Source of the DNA: Pseudoleptotrichia goodfellowii
GTDB taxonomy: Bacteria > Fusobacteriota > Fusobacteriia > Fusobacteriales > Leptotrichiaceae
Reading direction: 5' to 3'
Length of the DNA: 64,000 nucleotides
Assembly (NCBI RefSeq): GCF_007990505.1
Contig: NZ_AP019822.1
Location: 1 to 64,000 of the forward strand
The notes beneath the pieces were generated by a model. The model was not told where the DNA came from, searched no databases, and saw nothing but the letters and a program-made list of their open reading frames with translations. Both the position numbers and the translations under genes were made by a program. Of the stretch, positions 53,865-62,797 are shown one piece after another (the first letter of the stretch is position 1; every line of letters starts with the position of its first letter).

Positions 53865-56210
53865 GATTTTCAAAATAAGAATAAGTCCAGAAATATATCA
53901 GTAAGCGGAAAATACGGTATATGGGGAACAAATTCAGGAAATGTAGGAGGGAACGTAGGATATTCCCAAAGTAAATCTGAAGGAAAGACATATAATAACA
54001 GCCAAATAATAGCAGGAAATAAGTTGTATTCAAGATCTGATGAACTTATAATAAAAGGAGGAAACTTAAAGGGAAAAGAAACAGATGTGGAAACAAAAAA
54101 ACTTGTATTGGAAAGTTTACAGGATACATCAAAATATAGAGAAATAGGAGTAGGAATAGGAGTAAATGCAGGTAAAGGAAAAGAAAAATATACTTATTCA
54201 GGAAACGGAGAAGTAACAGTAGTAAAAGGAGATAAAGCATGGGTAGGAACCCAAAGCAGTATAACAGGAACAGAAAAAATAAGAGTAAAAGCAGATGAAG
54301 GATACTTAAAAGGCGGTTTGATAGGAAATATAGATGAAAACGGAAAAGACAGAGGAAATTTAACAGTAGAAATCAAAAAGCTGCTGACAGAAGATATAGA
54401 AAGCAAAGATAAAAAGGTAGGAGCAGGAATAAGAGCAAGTATAACAGAAAGAGAAAAAGTACCTACAGATCAGCAGATACACTTAAAAGATGAAAACGGT
54501 AATCCTATAAAAGGAAAAGAAGACAAAGTAGGAACAGATTACGGAGCATCAATAGAAGGTCATAACAGAGAAAAAGTAACGAGAGCAACAATAGGAAACG
54601 GAGTGTTGACGGTAGGAGAACAGAATGGACCTTTAAATAGAGATGTATATAGATCAGATGAAATATTGAAAGATGTGAATGTAAAGAAAGTAAATGTGGA
54701 CTTTGTGGAAACGAAAAAAGGTTGGGGAGAAATAGGAGGAATACTGGCAACAGATGCGGGAATAATAGGCAAGTTTGCAGATGATGTAAATGAGAAACTG
54801 TTAAATAATGAACCAAAGAACATACAGGGAGAATGGACAGAAAAAGTCTACAAGACAATAAGAAGAATAGAAGATTTTGTAGATAAGAAGTTGAAAAATG
54901 AAACTTTACCTATAATACCGACGGCAGGACAAAATGGAGGAATGCTTGAAGGAATACAAATGTATTTCAAAAAAGATAAATTTGATATATATGATATAGT
55001 GCTGGAAGAAGATAAAAATGGGAAACCGGTTATAACAGGAAAGAAATTAAAGAATGCATCAGAGATAACAAATAATGAAATACTTATAAACGGAATGACT
55101 GAAGAATCCGAAGGTTCTATAGCAAATGCAATAAATCAGTTAGTATCAATGGATGAAATAAAAAATAAAATGAAAAAAGAACCTGTAAAAATAACATTAA
55201 TTTACAGCAAAACGAGAGGAGGAATAATTGACGGAGCCGAAGCAGTGTTAGGAAAAATGTTTGACGGAAGTAAAACTAATTTTCATCTTACAACAGGAAC
55301 GTCAAGAGGATTAGCGGATGTATTAATGCAATTAGATCCAAAACGGGAATTCAATATAACGACATACAGCCAAGCAAATATAATAATGATGGGAGCATTA
55401 AATTATCTGAACAATAAAGGAAAAACACTGAATGGTAATATAACGTTATATCATACAGGAACGCCTGTAGTACCGATGGTATTTGATAATTTGGCGAAGA
55501 AGATGAATTTTATAAACGGAGTATCTTTAATAAATTATCTTGATCAAGTTGGAAGTGAGAAGGGAAAATGGAACGGAATAAAAGGACTCATTTCGGAAAC
55601 AAGGGATTACGATGAAAAACCGAGAGATAAAAGAAACAGTTATTCGGGAATACCGATTTTCGGACCATCAACAATGAGAGATCAAAGATATGTATTCATG
55701 AAACTTCCTACAATAGAAGAATTTGACAAAGAAAAAAATGGAAAATATGCATATGCCAAAGATGAGATAATGAGAAATAATAATCTGAAAACTGATAAGG
55801 AATTTAAAAAGTTTATAGAAAACAATCATAGATGGTATAGAATAGAAGACAGAGATATAGTAAAGGAAATGTTACAATATTCAATGCAATATAACCCTTA
55901 TATACCAGGAAAAGAGCAAATGAATATAGTTAATTCTATAGAAACTATAAGAGGAGCAAGAAAAGATGCGATGGTAGAAAAATGGATGAGAGGAGCAGAT
56001 TTGATAGACAGAAATGAAATAAAAGAATTCAGATTAAATGCTCTGTATGATGAATATAAGGAAAATCTGGATGCACAATGGCGTGAAAAGGAAAATATAG
56101 CAGGATTAGTTAATATCTATAATCAAAAAATTAATCAAACTATACCAAGAAAAAATCCGACACAGTCAATAGATGATATGGTAGAAAATTTAAGAAAGCA
56201 GGTAAGATAA
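53829..56210 (+). CDS. Orphan toxin module C (5'-truncated exoprotein end)
   Basis: 793 codons from a nominal TTG inside repeat copy 6, so no real start is evident. From about 53880 it is nearly identical to the main exoprotein gene at 43680 onward for over 1 kb. It then diverges in the hydrolase-like end: LIYSKTRGGIIDG, S514 in TTYSQAN, D572 in NYLDQVGS, H667 in NNHRWYRIE, and the end QSIDDMVENLRKQVR. It probably arose by duplication and exchange of the toxin end. Confidence 0.75.
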   Translation: MSWKFCPLFEKWDFQNKNKSRNISVSGKYGIWGTNSGNVGGNVGYSQSKSEGKTYNNSQIIAGNKLYSRSDELIIKGGNLKGKETDVETKKLVLESLQDTSKYREIGVGIGVNAGKGKEKYTYSGNGEVTVVKGDKAWVGTQSSITGTEKIRVKADEGYLKGGLIGNIDENGKDRGNLTVEIKKLLTEDIESKDKKVGAGIRASITEREKVPTDQQIHLKDENGNPIKGKEDKVGTDYGASIEGHNREKVTRATIGNGVLTVGEQNGPLNRDVYRSDEILKDVNVKKVNVDFVETKKGWGEIGGILATDAGIIGKFADDVNEKLLNNEPKNIQGEWTEKVYKTIRRIEDFVDKKLKNETLPIIPTAGQNGGMLEGIQMYFKKDKFDIYDIVLEEDKNGKPVITGKKLKNASEITNNEILINGMTEESEGSIANAINQLVSMDEIKNKMKKEPVKITLIYSKTRGGIIDGAEAVLGKMFDGSKTNFHLTTGTSRGLADVLMQLDPKREFNITTYSQANIIMMGALNYLNNKGKTLNGNITLYHTGTPVVPMVFDNLAKKMNFINGVSLINYLDQVGSEKGKWNGIKGLISETRDYDEKPRDKRNSYSGIPIFGPSTMRDQRYVFMKLPTIEEFDKEKNGKYAYAKDEIMRNNNLKTDKEFKKFIENNHRWYRIEDRDIVKEMLQYSMQYNPYIPGKEQMNIVNSIETIRGARKDAMVEKWMRGADLIDRNEIKEFRLNALYDEYKENLDAQWREKENIAGLVNIYNQKINQTIPRKNPTQSIDDMVENLRKQVR

Positions 56211-56211
56211 G

Positions 56212-56757
56212 ATGAAAAAAATAGTAATGTTAATGTTAAGTTTAATGTTTATAGTGTCATGCAGTTTCTTTTTACAGGATTCGTCAGAATGGTCAGGACC
56301 GCATGCAAAGAAAGGGCAAGCAGATGCAGGAGCAGATTTTGGAGAAGAAGAAATATTGGGAAGAAGAAGAGTAAAGCAACAAATATCAGGATACAGTATA
56401 ACGATGCCGGAAGACATGGAGTTTAAATATGGTTCAACAGTATATGGAACAGATAAATTATTTGGGAAAAAGAGAAAATATTTATATGATAATAGGACTA
56501 AGACTGGAACAAGCGTATATTTAATAGAGGAATCAATAGAAAAATTAATTAGCTATAGTGAAAATGATGCATACATTTGGAAAAATGAAATAAAAAAAAA
56601 TGGGAGATATAAAATGGAAGCAAAAGCTTACAACTCTAGAGGGGGGATATTAGTAGAAATAAAACCTAATTTATATGTTGTCTGTGGGTCTAATAATAGA
56701 AACTATGTGGGTACTGAACAGTGTGAAGCAATAGTAAAAGTAATGAAAAGCCAGTAA
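56212..56757 (+). CDS. Lipoprotein, candidate immunity protein C (family 1)
   Basis: 181 residues, starting one base after the module C stop. Lipobox FIVSC (Cys17) with Ser at +2. The core has SGPHAKKGQADAGADF, EEILGRRRVKQQISGY, KLFGKKRKYLYDNRTKTGT and the end QCEAIVKVMKSQ. Compared with protein A, the ends are conserved and the middle (after YLIEES) differs, as expected if immunity specificity follows the different toxin ends of A and C. Confidence 0.7.
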   Translation: MKKIVMLMLSLMFIVSCSFFLQDSSEWSGPHAKKGQADAGADFGEEEILGRRRVKQQISGYSITMPEDMEFKYGSTVYGTDKLFGKKRKYLYDNRTKTGTSVYLIEESIEKLISYSENDAYIWKNEIKKNGRYKMEAKAYNSRGGILVEIKPNLYVVCGSNNRNYVGTEQCEAIVKVMKSQ

Positions 56758-56769
56758 ATAAAATTAGAT

Positions 56770-56923
56770 CCGACATTCAAATTTCTCTACGAAAAAATAT
56801 GGGAGTGAGTGATGAAAAATCATTGTTTGAACGAAGTGAGTTTATGATTTTTTCAAACGAACGGAGTATTTTTGAGGGTAGAGAAATTTGAGTTGGAAGT
56901 TTTGTCCACTTTTTTAAAAGTGG
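56770..56923 (+). repeat. R repeat copy 7
   Basis: 154 bp; one extra T in the right inner arm. Followed by the ATAAATTTTTAAA spacer and the AAGTTTCGACACAACAAAA segment also found after copies 1 and 8. Confidence 0.9.
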
Positions 56924-56943
56924 ATAAATTTTTAAAAAATTAA

Positions 56944-57276
56944 ATGCAAGTTTCGACACAACAAAATTTACCTAAGGAATTTCAAGAAAAAATAATTGGT
57001 TCAATAGATGAAATAAGAGAAGCAAGAAAAGATGCGATGGTAGAAAAATGGATGAGAGGAGTAGATTTAATAGACAGAAATGAAATAAAAGACTTCAGAT
57101 TAGATGCTCTATATGATGAATATAAGGGAAATCAAGATGCACAATGGCGTGAAAAGGAAAATATAGCAGGATTAGTTAATATCTATAATCAAAAAATTAA
57201 TCAAACTATACCAAGAAAAAATCCGACACAGTCAATAGATGATATGGTAGAAAATTTAAGAAAGCAGGTAAGATAA
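56944..57276 (+). CDS. Orphan toxin tail, cassette 8 (module C type)
   Basis: 110 codons. The first ten (MQVSTQQNLP) derive from the spacer also seen before module B, and the rest copy the last 95 codons of module C (from ARKDAMVEKW to LRKQVR). The predicted Ser, Asp and His are all absent. No clear ribosome-binding site precedes the ATG. Probably a silent recombination arm that carries the next lipoprotein gene. Confidence 0.6.
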   Translation: MQVSTQQNLPKEFQEKIIGSIDEIREARKDAMVEKWMRGVDLIDRNEIKDFRLDALYDEYKGNQDAQWREKENIAGLVNIYNQKINQTIPRKNPTQSIDDMVENLRKQVR

Positions 57277-57277
57277 G

Positions 57278-57808
57278 ATGAAAAAAATAGTAATGTTAAT
57301 GTTAAGTTTAATGTTTATAGTGTCATGCAGTTTCTTTTTACAGGATTCATCAGAATGGTCAGGACCGCATGCAAAGAAAGGACAAGCAGATGGTGATACA
57401 GATTTTGGAGAAGAAGAAATATTGGGAAGAAGAAGAGTAAAGCAACAAATATCAGGGTACAGTATAACAATGCCGGAAGATATGGAGTTTAAATACGGTT
57501 CAACAGTATACGGAACAGATAAATTATTTGGAAAAAAGAGAAAATATTTATATGATAATAGGACTAAGACTGGAACAAATATATATTTAATAGAAGATAC
57601 AATAGAGAATATGAATGAAGATAATAACTCGGTAGTCTATAGAAAGTCTGAACAAAACGGTAGGTATAGAATGGATTTCTCAGGGCGTTCATCGGGAGTT
57701 GTTGTAAAAATAAAGTCTAATTTATATGTAGCTTGTAACTCTAATAATAGAAACTACGTAGGGACTCGACCATGTGAAGCTATAGTAAAAGTAATGAAAA
57801 GCCAGTAA
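57278..57808 (+). CDS. Lipoprotein, candidate immunity protein 8 (family 1)
   Basis: 176 residues, very similar to protein C over the first 120 (lipobox FIVSC, HAKKGQAD, EILGRRRVKQQISGY, LFGKKRKYLYDNRTKTGT). It then differs sharply (IENMNEDNNSVVYRKSEQNG) before the shared end CEAIVKVMKSQ. The sharp border between conserved and variable parts looks like the result of recombination or diversifying selection at a specificity region. Confidence 0.7.
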   Translation: MKKIVMLMLSLMFIVSCSFFLQDSSEWSGPHAKKGQADGDTDFGEEEILGRRRVKQQISGYSITMPEDMEFKYGSTVYGTDKLFGKKRKYLYDNRTKTGTNIYLIEDTIENMNEDNNSVVYRKSEQNGRYRMDFSGRSSGVVVKIKSNLYVACNSNNRNYVGTRPCEAIVKVMKSQ

Positions 57809-57820
57809 ATATAATTAAAT

Positions 57821-57973
57821 CCGACATTCAAATTTCTCTACGAAAAAATACGGGAGTGAGTGATGAAAAATCATTGTTTGAGCGAAGTGAGTTTATGATT
57901 TTTCAAACGAACGGAGTATTTTTGAGGGTAGAGAAATTTGAGTTGGAAGTTTTGTCCACTTTTTCAAAAGTGG
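57821..57973 (+). repeat. R repeat copy 8
   Basis: 153 bp, last copy of the array, with the same ATAAATTTTTAAA spacer as copies 1 and 7. Confidence 0.9.
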
Positions 57974-58031
57974 ATAAATTTTTAAAAGATTAAATGTAAG
58001 TTTCGACACAACAAAAAGTGCGAGTCAGTAT

Positions 58032-59036
58032 TTGAAAAATGTAACAACAAATATGAGAGCAGGACAGGATATATTGTTAAAGAGTCAGGAGCTTGAAATA
58101 AACGGAAGTTTTATAAGAGCGGAAAATGACTTAGAAATGGATGCCAAGAAGATAAAACTGGAAGCATCGGCAGACAGATACAGTGCAAAATCAAGAAGCA
58201 TAGGAGCAAACTTAGGAATAACATTATGGGGAGCAGAAGGAGTATCGGCGGGAGCAAATTACGGTACGATGAAATCAGAAGGCACAATGTATAATAATAC
58301 GCAAATACAGGCAGGCAATAAACTGAAAATAAAAGCTGACAATATGGAAATAAGAGGAGGCAGAGCAGTAGGCAAACATGTAGAAGCGGATATAAGAGAA
58401 AATCTGTTGGTAGAAAGTTTACAGGATAAAGAGGAGATGAAACAGATAGGAGTGAATGTAGGCTACAGTATGCAAAAAGGAAAAGGTCAAGATGGAAAGC
58501 CTGACAACAGACATAACGGAAGTTTGGGAGGCAATTACGGAAGAAAAGATAAGGCATGGGTAGCTGAACAAAGCGGAATAATCGGAACAGAGAGTGCAGA
58601 TGTAAAAGTAGGGAAAGAATTGGCACTGATAGGAGGGATAATAGCCAATATAGATGAGAATGGAAAAGACAAAGGAAATTTGACATTATCATATGGAAGT
58701 TTAAGAACACAGGATATAGAAAGTCATGATAAAATGATAAACTTAAATGGAAATATAGAAATAAACCAAAGATCAAGAGATAATAATACAGAATTAGTTT
58801 TAAATAATAAAAAAGGAAAGAATAAAACCGGAGATAATGTAAAAGAAGTCCCAAACAGAGTAGATGAAACATACGGAGTAGGAGTAGAAGGACACAAAAG
58901 AGAAAAAGTGACAAGAGCAACAATAGGGAATGGAACAGTAAATTCAGGAAAACCTATAGAAGTGGGAGTAAACAGAGATATAACGAGAGCAGAAGAGATG
59001 CTAAAAGATGTAAATGTACAGAGAATGGTAATATAA
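58032..59036 (+). pseudogene. Orphan module B copy, N-terminal part, cassette 9
   Basis: 334 codons from a TTG without ribosome-binding site, nearly identical to module B codons 14-340 (46842-47825). The copy ends abruptly at DVNVQ, where the sequence jumps to the end of module A in another frame, so the frame stops at 59036. The hydrolase-like part of module B is missing. Confidence 0.75.
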
Positions 59037-59761
59037 CGTTATATCATACAGGAACACCGATAGCTCCAAAAGCATTTGATGCATTAACAGGAAAATTACA
59101 CTTTACAAACGGAGTATCAATGATAAATACACTAGATCCTGTAGGTAGTGAAAGAGGAAAACTGATGGGATTAAAAGGAATAGTATCCGAAACAAGAGAT
59201 TTTGATCAAAAGCCAAGAACCAAAAGAGATGCTTTGTCATCGAAGATATCGTTTATAGGACCGTCAATGTTAAGAGATCAGGTGTATCCGATGCTGACTT
59301 TAAAAAAGAAAGAGAAGTATACTCCGGAGGAAATATCAAGTATAAGTCAGGCTCATGGGTTTAAAAAGTATAAGCAATTTACAGGTTATGCGATGAATTA
59401 TCACGGAAGATATATGTATGAGGATAGAGAATTTGTAGCCAGAGAATTGGAACAGTTAAATTCAGGAAAATCAATGGATGAAATAAAAGAAGAAATCAAT
59501 AAAATAAGAGCAGAAAGACAAAATGTTATGTTTGACAAAATGAAATACGGTCCTGTAGTAACTACAGAACAAATAATAGATTTTAGGACAAATATTTTAT
59601 TTGATGAATTTATAGAAAACCTTGGAGCCCAATGGAGAGAAAGAGAGAGAATACCTGAGAATAGAAGAGTAGAAGATTTGCATATAAATGGTAATACTAA
59701 AAGAAATGCAACACAATCAATAGATGATATGGTTGCAAATTTGAGAAGAAGGGTGAGATAA
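59024..59761 (+). pseudogene. Module A toxin end without nucleophile, cassette 9
   Basis: From NGNITLYHTGTPIAP to the end NLRRRVR this copies the last 245 codons of the main exoprotein (45219-45955). The first ATG is at 59120. It keeps the predicted Asp (NTLDPVGS) and His (NYHGRYMYE) but lacks the segment with TTYSQAN, so it has no Ser nucleophile. It is out of frame with the preceding module B piece: a deletion chimera. Confidence 0.75.
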
Positions 59762-60292
59762 ATGAAAAAGAATATAATTTTAATATTAAGCTTGATAATA
59801 CTGTCATCATGTATAACAGATATGTCCCAATTAACAGGACCGATTCCTAAAAAAGGATATTCGGACTACGGAGCAGAATTTACAGAGAAAGATATATTGG
59901 GAAGAAGAAAAGTAGTAGCACAAATATCAGGATACAATATAAAAATGCCTGAGAATATGATTTTTAAATATGGAAAATCAGCAACTACAGATGAATTGTT
60001 CGGTAAAAAAAGAAAATATTTATATGATGAAGTAACAAAAACTGGGACTCAAGTGTTTTTGATAGAAGAATCGATAGAAAAAATGAAAGATTATGGGAAA
60101 AGAAAAGGGGAGTCTTATGTATTTTCAGAAGAAAATAAAAGATATAAAATTGGAATCTCATTGTTGGATGAAGTGTCAGTTATGATAGAGATAAAACCTG
60201 GATTATATATAGCTTGTGAAGCGGAAGAAATAGGTTCTAGGAAAGCTGTCCCTATATGTGAAGCCATAGTAAAAGTAATGAAAAGCAGATAG
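59762..60292 (+). CDS. Lipoprotein, candidate immunity protein 9 (family 1)
   Basis: 176 residues, starting at the stop of the module A remnant. It is almost identical to protein A over the first 100 residues (lipobox LSSC, GPIPKKGYSDYG, ILGRRKVVAQISGY). It then differs in the middle (IEKMKDYGKRKGESYVFSEE against LELKTYIAKKEGSIYEIG) and ends CEAIVKVMKSR. It may protect against a variant of toxin A. Followed by the second micro-lipoprotein gene. Confidence 0.7.
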   Translation: MKKNIILILSLIILSSCITDMSQLTGPIPKKGYSDYGAEFTEKDILGRRKVVAQISGYNIKMPENMIFKYGKSATTDELFGKKRKYLYDEVTKTGTQVFLIEESIEKMKDYGKRKGESYVFSEENKRYKIGISLLDEVSVMIEIKPGLYIACEAEEIGSRKAVPICEAIVKVMKSR

Positions 60293-60325
60293 AAAATTAT
60301 TTTATATAGAAAGGAAGAATTAAAG

Positions 60326-60433
60326 ATGAAAAGAAAAATATTTTTATTGTTATTAATTATAGGACTTGTATTAGTATTAAGTTCTTGTATTCCTACTTGT
60401 CAGTTAGGATTAGATTGTTATCCGGGTCATTAA
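60326..60433 (+). CDS. Micro-lipoprotein, 35 residues, copy 2
   Basis: Same peptide as the copy at 46513 apart from two Val-for-Ala/Ile changes in the signal region. The mature CIPTCQLGLDCYPGH is identical. AAAGGAAG precedes the start. Only conservative changes separate the copies, which supports a real, constrained peptide. Confidence 0.65.
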   Translation: MKRKIFLLLLIIGLVLVLSSCIPTCQLGLDCYPGH

Positions 60434-60614
60434 TTTAATTCAAGTAAATATTCTATAATAAAAGTGAAAAAAAGAAGTATATGCTTTAGAAAAAACAGTA
60501 AGATAAAAATAAATGAAAATTTTGGTTATTTAAAAATTGGGTTTTAGGGTTTGTTTTTTGTTTATAATAACATTAAATAAAATTTTAGATATAAAATAAC
60601 TTAAAAAATTCAAG

Positions 60615-60643
60615 TTGACTTTTAAGGAAAAATAAGGTATAAT
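60615..60643 (+). promoter_or_regulatory. Promoter of the autotransporter-like gene
   Basis: TTGACT (60615-60620), 17-bp spacer, TATAAT (60638-60643), 61 bp before the ATG at 60705. The spacer and -10 surroundings resemble those of the exoprotein promoter at 37721. The rest of 60434-60704 is AT-rich with no other feature seen. Confidence 0.75.
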
Positions 60644-60704
60644 AATTAATCAAATAAATAAAGTTGAAAGAAAATTTTTAAAAAATGATATTTTGGAGGT
60701 AAAA

Positions 60705-61994
60705 ATGAAAAAATTACTATTATTAGGAGCATTGATTGCAAGTGTAAATGCATATTCATTATCTTTCAGTGGTGTTAGTACAGGTAGTGGTGCAAGTTAT
60801 TCAGGAGGTTCTATAAGCACATCTGCAGGAACATTTTCAGGAAATTTTACAATTAATGCAGGAGATTTTACTTTAACATTAAATCCTACTGATAAAATTA
60901 CTTCGGGAACATCTGTAACTGTATCACCTGGAGCAAATTTTAAAGTAGTAAATTCAAGAGGTACTGTAATTGGAACAATAGCAGGAGGAAATACTTTTAA
61001 TTTTACAAATCAGGTAACAGGAAATGATACAACATTCAATACAGCACCTACTCCTAGTCCAACACCGACACCTACTCCAACGCCTACCCCTACACCAACT
61101 CCGGTTCCAACACCAGGGACACCATCTGCGAAAGTTTATATACCTAGATCAAAAGTTGATTTGGAATTGACTAAAAATATAACTTCAAGTGGATTTAAAA
61201 GTTTGGAAGATGCACAGAATAATAATGGAACAGGGTTAGATATTCAATATATTGGAGGAGTAGGACGTTATACTGATAATTCTCAAGTTATAAAATACGA
61301 TTCAAAAAGCAACGGAGTAGCATTAATAGGAACTAAGAATTTCGGAAACTTCACATTAGGAGGAGGATTTGGATATCAAAAATCAAAAGTAAAATATAAA
61401 GAAACATTTGACGGTATAAAAGAAAACTTAGATTCTTACCAGTTTATGTTAAGTGGAAAATATAATTTTACTGAAAATGTTGATTTGGCAAGTGTATTGA
61501 CATATTCTCATAATAGTCATAAATATGAAAATAAGGATAAAGTAATTATTGAAGGAGTTAAATTTAATTCAAATATTATTGACTTCCAAACAAGATTAGG
61601 ATCTAAATTCAGTGGAAATATAGGTTATGTAAAACCTTATGTAGGATTGGGAGTAACAAGAGTTGAAGAAAGTGCAATAGATAAATTAAATGCTTCAAAA
61701 GCTAGAGGAACAAGTGGAAATGCAAATTTAGGAGTATACGGACAAGTTGCATTAGGATCAGCAGTTGATTTATTTGGAAATGTAGAATATGAACACAGAT
61801 TTAACAATAAATCTTATCATAGAGACAGAGATGTAAAAGGCGGAAGAAAAATAGAAGGGTTGGATTATGATGGAGGAATGAAATTAGGATTGGGATTGAA
61901 ATATAAATTTTCTAAATTCAATATAACAACAGCTTATGAGTTAAATGATGATAAAAACAGTGTATTTAAAGTAGGATTCGGAGGAGAATTCTAA
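60705..61994 (+). CDS. Autotransporter-like outer-membrane beta-barrel protein
   Basis: 429 residues. A signal peptide (KKLLLLGALIASVNAYS) is followed by a short Ser/Gly/Thr-rich passenger of about 90 residues, a Pro-Thr repeat linker (about 112-138), and a C-terminal region of about 275 residues with alternating beta-strands, ending GFGGEF with terminal Phe as in autotransporter barrels. TGGAGGT eight bases ahead supports the ATG at 60705 over an upstream TTG. It is not a TpsB-type transporter (no POTRA pattern seen), so it is not an obvious exporter for the exoprotein. Confidence 0.82.
   Translation: MKKLLLLGALIASVNAYSLSFSGVSTGSGASYSGGSISTSAGTFSGNFTINAGDFTLTLNPTDKITSGTSVTVSPGANFKVVNSRGTVIGTIAGGNTFNFTNQVTGNDTTFNTAPTPSPTPTPTPTPTPTPTPVPTPGTPSAKVYIPRSKVDLELTKNITSSGFKSLEDAQNNNGTGLDIQYIGGVGRYTDNSQVIKYDSKSNGVALIGTKNFGNFTLGGGFGYQKSKVKYKETFDGIKENLDSYQFMLSGKYNFTENVDLASVLTYSHNSHKYENKDKVIIEGVKFNSNIIDFQTRLGSKFSGNIGYVKPYVGLGVTRVEESAIDKLNASKARGTSGNANLGVYGQVALGSAVDLFGNVEYEHRFNNKSYHRDRDVKGGRKIEGLDYDGGMKLGLGLKYKFSKFNITTAYELNDDKNSVFKVGFGGEF
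61044..61120 (+). repeat. Pro-Thr codon repeat in the autotransporter linker
   Basis: About ten CCN-ACN dipeptide codon pairs encode (Pro-Thr)n. Codons vary at third positions, so this is a protein-level linker more than a pure DNA microsatellite. Confidence 0.7.
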
Positions 61995-62035
61995 TTCCGA
62001 AGTAAATAGCTAATAATCTTAATTAATTTTATAAC

Positions 62036-62077
62036 AGGACACTTTGATTATGGAAACGTATGAAAGGTGTCTTTTTA
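62036..62077. terminator. Terminator between the autotransporter gene and birA
   Basis: GACACTTT and AAAGGTGTC (one G-U) form a stem around a loop of about 17 bases, followed by TTTTTA. The minus-strand birA gene ends at 62075, so the hairpin may serve both genes. Confidence 0.7.
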
Positions 62078-62797
62078 CTTTTCAATCATAATTTTTTCGC
62101 TCATAATTTCTCCGAACGAAAAAGAATGAAGTTCATTATTAATCAAAACTTCGATTTCCCCGTCATTATTTATATTTTGTGCAATTCCCGACTTAAGATT
62201 TTTACCGCTTTTTATACTGATTTTTTTATTTTTCAGAAAATTTCTCAAATTGATTTCCGAAAGTATTTCATTCCACAGTCCGTTAATAAAATCAGCATAT
62301 AAAGTTTTAAACTCTTCTACGATAAAAAGAGCTGTTTCGGTAATATTATACTGTTTTCCGGTTTTTTCCGAAAGAGATACTGCAATGTTTTTAAGGTTTT
62401 CAGGTAAATGATTATTAATGTTTATGCCGATACCTATATAAAAATTATCTCCGCTTCTTTCGGACAAAATACCGCACAATTTTTTTCCGTCAAGATAAAT
62501 GTCATTGGTCCATTTAAACATATAGCCAAGTTTTTCCAGCCTGTTTAGTCCCTTTATAACAGAAAGCCCTGCAATCAAAGGCAATTTTAAATATTCAGTG
62601 TCATCAAAATCTCCTTCTTTTTTCACAAGAAAAGTAAAAAGAGCCATTCCCTTATCGGAAAACCAGACATTTTCACGACGAGCTTTCCCTTCTGTCTGAG
62701 TTTCAGCAATTACAATATCAAAATTCCCGAATTTATCAGAATTTTTTTTCATGTATTCGTTTGTGGATGTGAGAGTTTCAAATTTATAAATTTTCAT
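62075..62797 (-). CDS. birA: Biotin--[acetyl-CoA-carboxylase] ligase (catalytic type)
   Basis: 240 residues of the biotin protein ligase catalytic and C-terminal domains: TSTNEYMKKN, AETQTEGKARRENVW (GRGR-like biotin/ATP loop), FKWTNDIYLDGKKLCGIL and IGIGININNH. There is no N-terminal DNA-binding helix-turn-helix, so it should not act as a biotin repressor. AAAGGAG eight bases upstream fixes the start. It attaches biotin to carboxylase carrier proteins. Confidence 0.93.
   Translation of the reverse strand: MKIYKFETLTSTNEYMKKNSDKFGNFDIVIAETQTEGKARRENVWFSDKGMALFTFLVKKEGDFDDTEYLKLPLIAGLSVIKGLNRLEKLGYMFKWTNDIYLDGKKLCGILSERSGDNFYIGIGININNHLPENLKNIAVSLSEKTGKQYNITETALFIVEEFKTLYADFINGLWNEILSEINLRNFLKNKKISIKSGKNLKSGIAQNINNDGEIEVLINNELHSFSFGEIMSEKIMIEK

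Noticed and set aside
46634-57973. R repeats as a CRISPR array
   Set aside because: Repeats are 153 bp and about 0.8-3 kb apart, the intervening DNA is coding, and no cas gene is present.
46634-57973. R repeats as integron attC sites with gene cassettes
   Set aside because: The palindromic cassette borders are suggestive, but the ends do not consistently fit RYYYAAC/GTTRRRY, no integrase is present, and a related element lies in the gyrB-gyrA spacer.
60705-61994. Autotransporter-like protein as the missing TpsB/CdiB exporter
   Set aside because: No POTRA domains and a short passenger with Pro-Thr linker; the barrel pattern ends like classical autotransporters.
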